A DNA stretch of 64,000 bases, taken from contig NC_020126.1 of the NCBI RefSeq assembly GCF_000331735.1, forward strand, positions 2,108,001 through 2,172,000, in the 5' to 3' direction. Made by a program: the position numbers and the translations under genes. This document shows positions 20,562-33,500 of the stretch, in pieces. The notes under the pieces are model-generated. The model was not told the DNA's origin and did no database searches. It saw only the letters and a list, made by a program, of their open reading frames with translations. Origin of the DNA: Myxococcus stipitatus DSM 14675. Lineage in GTDB: Bacteria; Myxococcota; Myxococcia; Myxococcales; Myxococcaceae. Each line of letters opens with the position of its first letter. Position 1 is the first letter of the stretch.

Positions 20562-23500
20562 TCACGTCACCCGCTGGAGGAGCATCCGCGCCAGCTCCTC
20601 GACGCGGGGGGCGCGCAGCAGCTCGGCGTGTTGGCCGGTGAGGCTCTCCAGGTCGAGCTGGGCCCGCGGCAGGTAGCGGGTCCACCCCAGCGCCTCGTCG
20701 TGGAACTCCGTCAGTGTGGTCGTGCTGCGGATGATGAGCGGGCGCACGCCGCTCGGCGCCGTGATGTTCCACTTCGCGGCTTGCGGCGTCAGCACCTCGC
20801 CCAGCACCTTCCACATCCGCTGGAGGTCCGCGGCGCGCATGTGCGTGGAGAGCTGTCCCCGGGCGCGGCCCTGCTCGGCCAGCCACTCCCACTGCGCCTC
20901 GGGTGACAGGCCCTCCAGAATCCCCGGCACGGACTCGTCGAGGACCCCGAGCTCCGCGGCCAGCCCCAGCACCGGCCCCTGCGTCAGCGAGGGCATGGAC
21001 CCGCCGATGAGCTCCGACGTCAGCGTGTCCACCAACGCGAGCAGCTCCACCTGCTCCCCTTGCGCCTCCAGGTGCGCGGCGACTCCGAGGGCGGGATAGC
21101 CGCCGTAGGAGAAGCCCACCAGCCGGTAGGGGCCGTGGGGCTGCACCGCGCGGATGTCGCGGGCGTAGGTCGCCACGCGCTCCTCGAAGGACGCCAGCGG
21201 GCGGTCCGGCGTCAGCGTCTCCGGGGCCTGGATGCCGTGGCAGCGGAAGCGCGGCTCCAGGAGCGGGACCAGCTCCCGGTAGTGATGAACCTCGCCATCG
21301 CCTCCGTGGAAGAGGAACAGCGGAGCCGCGGTCGGCGGGAGGTCCCGGCTCGCCAGGCGGACGACGCTGGAGCGCACGGACTCCTCGCGCAGGTAGTCCA
21401 GGATGGCGTCCGCGGAGTCGCGCAGGACGGGGTTCTGGAAGAGGACGGCCAGCGGCAGGGGCAGGCCGAACTCCTCCTCCAGTCGCGCCAGCAGGCGCAT
21501 GGCGAGGATGGAGTCGCCTCCCACGGTGAAGAAGTCGTCGCCGACGTCGACACCGGGTTGCTCGAGCACTTCCTTCCAGAGGCGGTGCAGCACCATCTCC
21601 AGGGAGGAGCGGAAGGGCCGCTGTGTCCGGGGCGAGCTTGGTGTCTCCTCACGGGGGGCTCGAGGCGGTGGCTCCTGCACATCTCGCAGCGCTTGTCGGT
21701 CCACCTTGCCGTTGGCGTTGATGGGCAGCTTCTCCAGCACCATGAAGCTCGCGGGCACCATGTACGAAGGCAGCTGCGCCGCCAGTTGCTCACGCAAGGA
21801 CTCCGCCTTCACCGAGGCAGGGGCCTGGACGTAGGCGCGCAGCGACTGGACGCCCGCGGCGGTGGTGAGCGCGAGGACCACGGCCTCTTCGACTCCCGCG
21901 AAGCGCCGCAGGCCCGTCTCGATTTCCGCCAGCTCGATGCGGAAGCCTCGAATCTTCACCTGGTGGTCCGCGCGCCCGAGGAACCGCAGGCGCCCATCCG
22001 GCAGCAGCCGCGCCAGGTCTCCCGTCCGGTACATGCGCGCGCCGGGCGCCTCGTGGAAGGGGTCGGGGATGAAGCGCTCGGCGGTGGCGTGAGGGGCCCC
22101 CAGGTAGCCTCGCGAGAGCGCCGCTCCGCCGATGTAGACACCGCCGGGCTGGCCCGGGACGACGGGCGCCAGGTCGTCATCCAGCAGGTAGATGCGCACG
22201 CCGGGGATGGGCCGGCCGATGGGGAAGGTGTCCGAGGTGCCCAGGCCCTCGGCGCCGGGGATGTCACAGGTCGCGGAGGTGATGGTGCACTCCGTGGGGC
22301 CGTAGACGTTGACCCACGGCGCGTGCTCGCCGCCCACGCGCACCCACGCGTCATACGTCTCTCGCTTGAGCACGTCGCCTCCGGGCGCCAGCAGCCGCAG
22401 CCGGCGGGGAAGGCGCTGGCCCGAGGACTCCATCTGGCGAATCCACTCCTCGATGTACGTGGGAGGGAGGCTGATGAGCGTGATGTCCGTCTCCTCCAGG
22501 TACGGCGTCATGGCGTGCGCGGGGACCAGCCCGTTGCGCAGGACGACGGTGGCGCCCACGACGAGCGGGGGATAGAGGTCCTCGGCCGCGGCGTCGAAGG
22601 TGAGCGGTGCGAACTGGAGCATCCTGTCCCCAGCCCGCAGGCCGAAGCGCTTCACGATGGCCAGGTTGTGGTTCACCACCGAGCGGTGCTCCACCATCAC
22701 CCCCTTGGGCTCACCCGTGGAGCCCGAGGTGAAGACGATGTACGCGACCTGCGCGTCCGCGACGCGGCGAGGCCCCGGGCTCAGGTCTCTGGGCAGGGAC
22801 GTGGGGCAGGTCGGCACCGCCACATGGGGCACCAGCCACGCGTGGTCCTCCCAGACGTCCTCGTCCACCCACAGCCGCTGGATGCCCGTGCGCTCCAGCA
22901 CCGCGCGCTTGCGCGCCTCGGGCCAGTCCGCGTCGAGCGGGACATACGCACCGCCCGCCTTCAGGATGCCCAGCAGGACGGCCATGGCCTGCGTGGAGGG
23001 CTGCATCACCACGCCCACCCGCTCCTCGGGCAGGAGCCCCTGTGTCACCAACTGGCGGGCGAGGAGGTTGGCGCGGGCGTTCAGCTCGGCGTAGCTCCAC
23101 GTCGTCGCGCCGTGAGCCACGGCGGGGGCCTCGGGGGTGCGCAGCACCTGGGCCTCGAACAGCGTGTGGATGCAGGCCCCCGTGGGAATCTCCTGCGGCC
23201 CTCCGTCCAGCGCGGCGAGCACCTCGGCCCGCTGGCGGTCGGACAGCAGCGACAGGCGTGAGAGCGGGACGTCCGGGGTCCGCAGGCAGACGTGGACCCA
23301 CTGCTCGAAGGAGCGCGCCATGCGCTCGCGCGACTCGGCGGCGAAGAGCGCGCTGTCGAAGGCGAGAATCCCTCCGAGCGCTCCGCGGGCGTCCTGAATC
23401 AGGCTGACCACCACGTCGTACGCGGGGATGACGCCTTCGGTGTCCAGCTCCGACACGGAGAGCTGCTCCATGCCGAACGCGCCCGAGGTATCCAGCATCA

Positions 23501-24544
23501 CCAGCGCCTGGGCCAGCGCGGGGGCCGTGCGTGGACCCTCGCGTGACACGGCGTCCGAGATGCTCTTGAAGGTGACCTCCTGGTGGGCCGTCGCATGGGA
23601 CACCACGCCCTGGACGCGACGGAGGAGGGTCTGGAAGGACGGGTTGCCCGTGACGTCCGTGCACAGGGGCAGGACGTTGGCGAAGTAGCCCACCATCCGC
23701 TCCGTCTCCGGCAGGGTGCGTCCGGAGAAGGGCGAGGCCACCACCACGTGTCCCTGTCCACTCAGCCGGTGGAGCCAGGACTGGACGAGCGCCAGCACGG
23801 TGGTGAACGTGGAGACGCGCTCGCGCCGCGCCACTTCCTGGAGGGCCGCGCCCAGCGAGGTGTTGAGCGCGACGCGGGTGGTCCGCATGTTCGCGTTGAG
23901 CGCGGGGGCACGCCTCGGGAAGTCCACGGGCAGGTCCAGGACGGGAGGCGCGTTCGCCAGCGCCTGCTTCCAGGACTCCAGCGACGCCGCCTCCTGGCGG
24001 TCGGCCTGCTCGCCGCGCTGTGACGGAACGAGGTCCGCGTACTGGAGCGGAGCGGGCGCGAGCAGTCGCGTCTCCCCGTCGAGCGCCGCGCGGTACGCGG
24101 CCCCCACTTCCTCCAGGAACACGCGCAGGCCCAGGCCATCACAGACGAGGTGGCTCACCGCGAGCAGCAGGGCGTGCCGGGTGCCGGAGGAGTCCAGGCG
24201 GAGCAGCTCGAAGCGATACAGCGGGCCTCGGGCCACGTCGAAGGGTTGCTGGTCCTGTCGCGACACGGCGGCGTGGGTCTCCGCGAGCGCCGCTTCGGGG
24301 GACAGGTGGGACAGGTCCACCCGCTCGAGCACGGAGCCGCTCGTGGGGCGCACGTGCACGTGGAGCGCGCCGTGCTCTTGGACGAACACGGTGCGCAGCG
24401 TCTGGTTGCGCTCCAGCGTCGCGGCGAGTGCAGCCTCCAGCGCGGCCTCTCGCAGCGGGCCCTCCAGCACGAAGGCCAGGTTGAGCACGTACGGGGGCGC
24501 GTCGGGCAACTGGAGCGCGTACCACAGGCGCTCCTGCACTCGGG
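20562..24544 (-). other. NRPS module 5 and thioesterase: C-A-T-TE
   Basis: Residues about 3871-5197. The condensation motif reads SHLVCDG (4001-4007): the second, catalytic His is kept while the first is Ser. The A domain has NVYGPTECT and by-eye pocket D-A-E-S-A-G-V-I-T-K, no confident match. The carrier is of the VGGDS type (Ser4882), as often seen next to a TE. The TE has FLFHGGDGEVHHY and GFSYGG with nucleophile Ser5016. Confidence 0.85.
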
Positions 24545-27500
24545 ATGCGAGCTGGGGGCCCGTCGTCGCATCGGGGACACGCGTCGGCAGGACCTGGAGA
24601 CGCGGCGCCTTGTCGATGGCCTGCGCGAGCCGGGCGACGGTGGGCTGGGTGAAGAGCGTGCTCAGCGGGAGCTGCACGCCCAGCTCCTTGCGAACCAGGG
24701 AGACCACTCGCGTCGCGCTCAACGAGTGGCCGCCGAGGGCGAAGAAGTCGGAGTCGCGCCACACCTGCTCCACGCCGAGGACCTTCCGGAAGAGCCGGGC
24801 CACGTGCTCCTCCTGGGCTCCTCGAGGCGGCTCCCCTTCGAGCTCCTCCATCGCGGGCACGGGCTGGAGGGACAGGGCCCTGCGGTCCACCTTCCCATTG
24901 GCGTTGAGGGGCAGCGTCGCCAGCGGGACGAAGCGCGAGGGCAGCATGGCCGACGGAAGCTTCTGGCTCAGGGCCTCGCGCAGCGTCGCGAGGGACTCGT
25001 GGCTGGGGGTGACGACCCAGGCGACCAGCTCCTTCTCGCCGGGGCGGGCTTCGCGGACGGTGACGGCGCACGCGCGAACGGAGGGCAGGGAGGACAGCGC
25101 GGCCTCCACCTCCGCCAACTCGATGCGCACGCCGCGCACCTTCACCTGGAAGTCCGCGCGGGTGAGGAACTCCAGGCACCCGTCGACGCGTCGACGCCCC
25201 AGGTCTCCGGTGCGATAGAGGCGCGCGCCTGGAGTCTCCGAGAAGGGGTGGGGGATGAAGCGCTCCGCCGTCAGGTCCGGACGGTGGCGGTAGCCTCGGC
25301 CCACGCCGACTCCGCCGAGATAGAACTCACCGACGACGCCTGGAGGCACGGGTTGCAGGGCGTCATCCAGGACATGGACCTCCATGGCGCGCTTGGGCAC
25401 GCCGATGGAGATGGTGCTCCCCTCCGGCGCGGCCTCCATCCAATGGAGCGTGGAGGCGTCCGAGCACTCCGCTGCGCCATAGCTGGGGACCAGCGGGACG
25501 CCCGGATGACGCTCGAACCATGCGCGGCACACGGCGGGCGGCATCGACTCTCCGCCGGTAATCATGCAGCGCAGCCGTGGAAGCGCGATGGCGTTGGCGA
25601 CAGGGTCCTCCAGCAGCGCGTGAATCATCGACGGAACCAGACCCACCACGGTGGCGCCGTGCAGGGCCAGCTCCGTGGCGAGGCGCTGCGGGTCCCGGAC
25701 GGACTCATCGGAGATGAGCAGCGTGGTGGCTCCGAGCGTCAGGGCTCCGAGCATCTGCCAGACGGAGATGTCGAAGCTGAGGGCCGCCGTCTGCGCGATG
25801 GTGTCGCCTTCCCGCAGCCTGAGTCCGTCGACCATTCCGAGGATGTGATTGCGCAGGCCGCGATGGTGGACCATCACGCCCTTGGGCACACCCGTGGAGC
25901 CCGAGGTGAAGACCAGATACGCCAGGGCCTCGGGCGAGGTGCGGTGGCCCAGGTCGGCCGGGCTCGCATGCTCCAACGCATCGAGGGTCAGCACCTGGGG
26001 ACGCAGCTGCGCGGGGACCAGGGTGAGAACCTCCGCGAGCCTGCTCTCCGAGTGGCTTGTCGCGAGGATGAAGGGCGGCTGGCTCTCCGCGATGAACTGG
26101 GCCACACGCGCCGGAGGAAGCCGTGCGTCCACGGGCATGTGGGCACCGCCCGCTCTGTGGATGGCGAGGACCGTGCGCACGAACGACTCGTCGCGTGAGC
26201 CGAAGGCCGCCACCAGCTGGTCCTGTCCCACGCCCTGGGAGACGAGGCGGTGGGCGGCCCGGCGGGTCCAGTCCTCCAGTGCGCCATAGGTCCACTGGCC
26301 TCCCTCGAAGGCCAGCGCGATGCGCTCCGGGACGCGCCGGGCCTGGGCCACGAAGTCGTCATGCACGCACGTCTCGGGCGGGGCGCCGGGAGTGATGCCC
26401 TGGTGCAGCGCTTCGTGGACCTCGGCGCCGGTCAGCAAGGGCAGCCGCGCGACGGCGGTTCCCGGGGCCTGGAGCGCGCCCTCGAGGAGCTGGAGGTAGT
26501 GGGTGAGCAGCCGCTCCACGGTGGCGGGCTCGAACAAGTCGGTGCTGTACGTGATGGCGAACTCGATGCCGTCCGCGACCTCCGTGGCACCGAGGGTCAG
26601 GTCGAACGGGCTGGTCTTGTTGTCGACGAGCAGCTTGTGCGCGGTGAGCTTCGGGAAGGCGCCGTCGAGCGGCGAAGTCATCTCCCGGCCCATGTCGAAC
26701 ATGACCTGAACGAGCGGCATGTGGTCGGTGCCGCGCTCCACCTGGAGCGCCTGGACGACCCGCTCGAAGGGGGCGGCCTGATGGGAGAAGGCCCCCAGCG
26801 CGGTGGTCCTCACTTGCGACAGGAGGTCGGTGAACGTCAGGCCCGGGGTGAAGTGGCTGCGCAGGACGACGGTGTTGATGAAGAGTCCGACGACGTCGTC
26901 CACCGCGGGGTGCGTCCGGCCCGAGACGGGGACACCCACGCACAGCTCGTCCTGTCCGGAGTAGCGGTGCAGCAGCGCGGCGAAGGCGGCATGCAGCGCC
27001 ATGAACGGCGTCACCTGCTGCTGACGGCACAGCCGGGTCAGGGCCTGGGTCCGCGAGGCGGAAAGCTTCCGGACGGTGCTGAGGGCTCCCGCGTCACCGA
27101 GCACGGGCGGGCGAGGCTTGTCGAGCGGGAGCGAGAGCAACGCGGGCGCTCCGGCGAGCTGCTCCTTCCAGTAGTCGAGGTGGGCCTCCTCATGCACTCG
27201 CACGGCGGGGAGTCGCTGCCATGCGGCCACGTCGGCCTGCGAGAGGGCGATGGGTGCGAGGTCCGGGGCCCGCCCTTCATGGAGCGCGGAGCACGCCTGG
27301 GCCAGCTCGCGCAGGAGGACGTCGAGCGAGAGCCCATCGACGAGGGCGTGGTGCAGCACGAGCAACAGGACGTGGTGCTCGGCGCCCAAGCGGAAGAGTC
27401 GGAAGTGGTACAGCGGCCCTTGTGTGAGGGGGCGGAGGCGGCGGGACTCCTCGCGCAGCCGGGCCCAGGGAATGGAGGGCGTGGCTCCCGGTGGTGACGT

Positions 27501-30500
27501 CACCTCCTCGAGGTGGAGGACCTGCGAGGGCACGGCGCTCAGCTGGAGCGCGGGACGGTCCTCCTCCGAGACGAAGTGCATGCGAAGCGTGTCGTGCCGC
27601 TCGAGCAGGAGCCGGAGCGCGGCGTCCAGGGCCGCGACGTCCAGCGGGCCTCGGAGCTCGATGGCCTCGGGGATGAGATAGGCGCGCAGCCCGGGGAGCC
27701 ACTGATGGAGGAACCACAGCCGCTCCTGCGCGAACGTGGGCTGGCGTGGCGCGTCGGGAGGCTGGCGCGAAGGCGAGGAGAGCGCGGGGAGCTGGGCGAG
27801 GCGCTGCGACTCGATGAGCCGCGCGAGCGAGGCGACGGAGGGCGCGGAGAAGAAGGAGGAGAGGGAGAGGTCGACGTTGACGGCGTGGCGGATGCGGGAG
27901 ACGAGGCGCGTGGCCGAGAGAGAGTGGCCTCCGAGGAAGAAGAAGTCGGCGTCGCGAGAGACGGCGTCGGTGCCGAGGACCTGGCTGAAGAGCAGGGCGA
28001 GCAGCACCTCGGTGTGGCCGACAGGGGGCGAGAAGGAGACCGCCTCGGAGGAGGGGAGCGGGAAGGCGGAGAGGGCGCCGCGGTCGACCTTGCCGGAGGA
28101 GGAGAGGGGCAGCGCGTCGATGAGGACGAAATGCGAGGGCAGCATCGCCGCCGGGAGGAGGCGGCCCAGGGACGCGCGAAGCGAAGACAGGTCGAGGGAC
28201 GGAGCGTCGGGGGCGACGAACGCGACGAGCTCCGTGTGGGGCGGTGAGAGGCGCGGGATGACGGCGCAGTGGCGAACGCCAGGGAGGCGCTGCAGCGCGG
28301 CCTCGACTTCCGCGAGCTCGACGCGGACGCCGCGGACCTTGAGCTGGAAGTCGGCGCGGCCGATGAAGGCGAGGGTGCCGTCGGGGAGCCAGCGCGCGAT
28401 GTCGCCCGTGCGGTAGAGGCGCTCGCCGGGAGTGGAGGCGAACGGGTTGGGGAGGAAGCGCTCCGCCGTGAGGTGAGGGCTGGCGCGGTAGGCGCGTGCG
28501 AGGTTGGGGCCGGCGATGAAGAGTTCGCCCGGGACGCCGATGGGGACGGGCTGGAGCAAGCCGTCGAGGACGTAGAGCTGGCAGTGCCCCAAGGGGCTGC
28601 CGAGGCTGACGGGAGGCTCTGACGCGTCCGCGGTGACGCAGAGGGTGGTCTCGATGGGCCCGTAGGTGTTGATGAGCCGTGTGTCGGTGAGGGCGAGCTG
28701 GCGCACGAGCGTGTCGGGCAACACCTCGCCACCGGACACGAGCACGCGCAGACGTCGCAGGGCCTCGGGTGCGCCGGGCTCCTCGAACGCGGCGGCGAGC
28801 CCGGAGGGCGTGAGGGACACGTGGGTGATGCCGTGCTGGAGGATGTCGCGCCCCAGGTGCAGGGGGCCGACGGGCCGCATCACCACGCGGGCGCCACGGG
28901 TGAGGCTGTAGAGCAGCTCCTCGAAGTGGATGTCGAAGGAGAGGCTGCTGGAGGCCGCCCACGTCGCTCTGGGCGAAGTGGCGTAGAGGGCGTCGAGCGC
29001 GGCGAAGCAGTGGAAGAGGTTGCGCTGGGTCAGCTCCACGCCCTTGGGCTCACCCGTGGAGCCGGAGGTGTAGAGGACATAGGCGAGGTGGTCCATCCGC
29101 GCGGTGACAAGGGGCGCGAGAGGGGCGGCGCTCCTGGTGGCGTCCTCGGGCTGGACGAAGGGGATGTCGAGCGGTGTGCCGTCGAACAGCGACGGGCGCG
29201 AGACGATGAGGCACGCCTCCGACTTGCGCAGGAGTGAGGCGCGGCGCGCGGAGGGGTGCGCGGGCTCCAGCGGAAGACAGGCGGAGCCGCTCAGGTGGAT
29301 GGCGAGGAGGGAGACGACGCAGTCCGCGGAGCGCTCCAGGCACAGGCCCACGACGCGCTCGGGCCCGGCGCCCAGCGCCGTCAGGTGGGCGGCCAGGCGC
29401 GAGGCTTGGGAGAAGAGCTGCGCGAAGGTGAACGAGCCCTCGGGGGACACGAGGGCGATGGCGTCGGGCGTGCGCCTGGCGGAGTCGAGGAGGAGCGAGG
29501 CCAGGGGGACGTCGCCGTCGAGGGCCCACGGTGAGGCATTGAAGTCCCGCACCACCCGCCGGTGCTCCTCGGTGCCCAGCAGGGACAGCGCGCCCACGGG
29601 CAGGGTCGGTGTCTCCAGTGCGTGCTTCAGCAGGCGCACGTAATGGAACAGCATCCGACCCGCGCTCGCCGCGTTGAAGAGCTGGGTGTCGTACTGGAGA
29701 TACAGCTCGAACCCCGAGGCGGTCTCGCTGACGGAGAGGCTCAGGTCGAACTGGCTGGTGCCGTTGTCGACGAAGAGCGGCCGAGGGGTGAGCCCTTCCG
29801 CGACCTGTCCATCCCACGCGCGGTTCATCCGGTTCAGGTCGAACAGGACTTGGAACAGCGGCGTCTGGTGGAGGGTGCGCTCCACCTGGAGTGCCTCGAC
29901 GACGCGCTCGAAGGGGGCGGCCTGATGGGAGAAGGCCTCCAGCGCGGTGGTGCGGACATGAGACAGCAAGCCGGCGAAGGACGTGCTGGCGCTCACGCGG
30001 GTGCGGAGGACGACGGTGTTGATGAAGAGTCCGACGACGTCATCCACAGCGGGGTGCGTGCGGCCCGAGACGGGGACACCCACGCACAGCTCCTCCTGCG
30101 CGGAGTATCGGTGCAGCAGCGCGGCGAAGGCGGCATACAGCGCCATGAACGGCGTGACGTGGTGCTCGCGGCACAGCTCGGCCAGGGCGCGGGTCATCGC
30201 GGGGCTGAGCGTGTGAGGCGTGGTGAAGGCGCCTTCGTCTCCTCGCGTCGCCGGGCGCGGCTTGTCGAGCGGCAGTGACAGGGACGTGGGCGCCCCCGCG
30301 AGCTGCTGCTTCCAGTAGTCGAGGTGGCAGTCCTCTTGCGCGCGCACGGCGGGGGAGCGCAGCCACGCGGCCGCGTCCGCCTGGGTGAGTGCCACGGCGG
30401 GGAGCGCGGGCTCGCGGTGCCGGCTCAGAGAGGCGTATGCCTGGGCCAGCTCCCGCAAGAGAATCTCCACCGACACCCCGTCGACGAGGATGTGGTGCAG

Positions 30501-33500
30501 CACGAGCAGCAGCACGTGGTGCTCGGCGCCCAAGCGGAAGAGACGGAAGCGGTACAGCGGCCCCTCCGCGAGCGAGAAGGCGCGGCGGGCCTCCTCACGC
30601 AGCCGGGCCTGGAGGCGCTCCGCAATATCTCCAGCCGTCGCGGTGAGGTCCTCACGGGTGGGAAGCGGACGCAGGTGCGGCACGGGGTGGCCGTCCTGCC
30701 GCGATTGGAGTGAGGACTCCATGGCCGCGACATCGAGGGGGGCTCGCCGGGCCTGGAGGCGCGTCGAGGTGTCTCCCTCCGTCGCGGTGAGGTCCTCTCG
30801 TTGCAGCACTTCGGCGGGAAGCGGGCGCAGGTGCGGCACGGGGCGGCCGTCGTCGGGGACGAAGACTCCGCGCAGCGAGGCATGGCGCTCCAGCAGCAGC
30901 CGGAGCGAGGACTCCATGGCCTCGACATCGAGGGGACCCTTCAGCTCCAGCGCTTCCGGGATGTGGTAGGCGCGCAGCGACGGCTGGAGCTGGTGGATGA
31001 ACCAGAGGCGCTCCTGAGCGGGCGCCGGGAGGAGCGGCTCATCCGCGCGGCGAGGCGCAGGCGCCGGGAGCGGCTCGGCCTGCTCCAGGGATGGACTCGA
31101 GAGGACACGCGCGAGGGCTTCGAGGGTGGGCGTGGAGAAGACGGTGGCGAGGGGAAGCTCGACGCCGAAGGACTGGCGGATGCGCGCCACCAGCCGGGTG
31201 GCGGTGAGAGAGTGGCCGCCCAGGGAGAAGAAGTCCGAGCCGCGGTGGACCTGCTCCACATGGAGGACCTGGCGGAAGAGCAGGGCGAGCAGCTCTTCCG
31301 CGGGGCCTCGGGGCGGCTCCACGGGCGCAGTGGTGTCGGCGGCGGGCTCGACGGGAAGCGCGGCGAGGGCCTTCCGGTCCACCTTGCCGCTGGTGTTCAT
31401 CGGCAGCGCGTCGAGCGGGCACAGGCGCGAGGGCACCATGGCCTCTGGCAACAGCCTGGCGAGTGCCCTGCGCAGCGCACGCAAATCAGGCGAAGACTCC
31501 TCCGAGGTGAAGAAGGCCACCAGCTCCGTGTCCCGCGCCGACTGCCGCGCGATGACCGCGGCCTGTCGGATGCCGTCGAGCCGAAGCAGCGCGGCCTCCA
31601 CCTCCTCGAGCTCCACGCGCACGCCACGGACCTTGAGCTGGAAGTCGGTGCGGCCGAGGAAGGACAAGGTGCCATCCTCGTTCCACCGGACGCGGTCTCC
31701 CGTGCGGTACAGGCGGGCTCCGGGAACCTCGCTGAAGGCATCCGGAATGAAGCGCTCGGCGGTCAGGTCCGCTCGGGCGCGATAGCCCCGACCCACTCCA
31801 TCTCCACCGACGAACAGCTCGCCGGGCACGCCGATGGGCTGAGGCTGGAGCGCGTCATCGAGGACATAGAGCCGGCTGCGGTCCAACGGCTTGCCCAGGC
31901 TGACGGGGTGCTGCGCATCACAGCGCTCCACGGCCACGCAGACGCTCGTCTCGGTGGGGCCATAGGCGTTGACGATGCGCGTGTTCGTGAAGGCGAGCTG
32001 CCGCACCAGCGCATCCGTCAGGGCCTCGCCGCCGGTGACCACGACCCGGAGTCGACGAAGGGCCTCGGCGGCGCCGGGCTCCTCGAAGGCGGCGGCGAGC
32101 GACGAGGGCGTGATGACGATGTGGGTGATGCCGTGCTGGAGGATGTCGCGCCCCAGATGGAGAGGGCCGACAGGGCGGAGCACCACGCGGGCACCGCGCG
32201 AGAGGCTGTAGAGCACCTCCTCCAGGTGCATGTCGAAGGAGACGCTGCTGGAGGCAGCCCACGTCGAGCCGGGAGCGGTGTCGTAATGGGCGTCGAACGA
32301 GTCGAAGCAGTGGACGAGGTTGCGATGGGTGAGCTCGACGCCCTTGGGCTCGCCGGTGGAGCCAGAAGTGTAGAGGACGTAGGCGAGGGAGTCGGGCCGA
32401 GGCGACCGGGGCGAAGCCCGAGGGGCGTGGGCCTCGTCACCGGGCTGGACGAGCGCGACATCGAGTGGGGCGCCGTCGAACAGCGCCGGGCGCGAGATGA
32501 GGAGCCGTGCGTTGGACGCACGCAACAACGCGGCCCTGCGCGTGACGGGGTGCGACGGATCGAGCGGGAGACAGGCGGCGCCGCTGAGCTGGATGGCGAG
32601 CAACGCGACGACGGAGTCCGCGGAGCGCTCCAGGCACAGGCCGACCACACACTCAGGGCCCGCGCCGAGCGCGGCGAGGTGAGAGGCGAGCAGGGCCGCG
32701 CGGGCGTGGAGGCCCGAGAAGGTGAGGGTGGTCTCCGGCGTCACCAGCGCGACGGCGTCCGGAGTGCGCGCCACGGCGGCCTGGAGCAGGGACGCGAGGG
32801 TGGCCGCTTCATCGAAGGGCCGCTGGGTCGCGTTGAAGTCCCGCAGGACGTGTTGGCGCTCGGCCCGCGAGTGGAGCGGGTGATGTCGCAGGGGAACTTC
32901 AGGTGACTGGAGCGCGTGGTCCAGGAGCTGGAGGTAGTGGGTGGCGAAGCGCTGGATGTTCGCCTCGTCGAACAGCTCGGTCCGGTAGCGGAAGAAGAGC
33001 TCGTATTCCTCCTCGACCTTGTAGACGGTGAGCTGGAGGTCGAAGGCGCTGGCCTCGGGGCTCACATGCAGCGTGCGTGGCGCATGGGCGGGGAAGGCCG
33101 ACGCGAGCGGATGCTCCAGGCGGCTCATGTCGAACATGACCTGGAACAGCGGCGACTCGCCGGGGACTCGCTCGGGCAGGAGCCTCTCGACGACCCGCTC
33201 GAAGGGCGCGTGCTGGTGGGCGACGGCCTCCAGCGCGGTGGTGCGCACGTGCGTGAGCAGGTCCACGAAGGAGGCCCGCTCCTCCACGCGCGTGCGCAGG
33301 ACGACGGTGTTGATGAACAAGCCGACCAGGTCATCGGCGGCGGGATGCGTGCGGCCCGAGACGGGTGTGCCCACGCACAGCTCGTCCTGTCCGGAGTACC
33401 GGTGCAGCACCACCGCGAAGGCGGCGTGGAGCACCATGAAGGGTGTCACCTGGTAGCGCTGGCACACCGCGCCGAGCGACTGGCGGAGCGCGGGCGGCAG

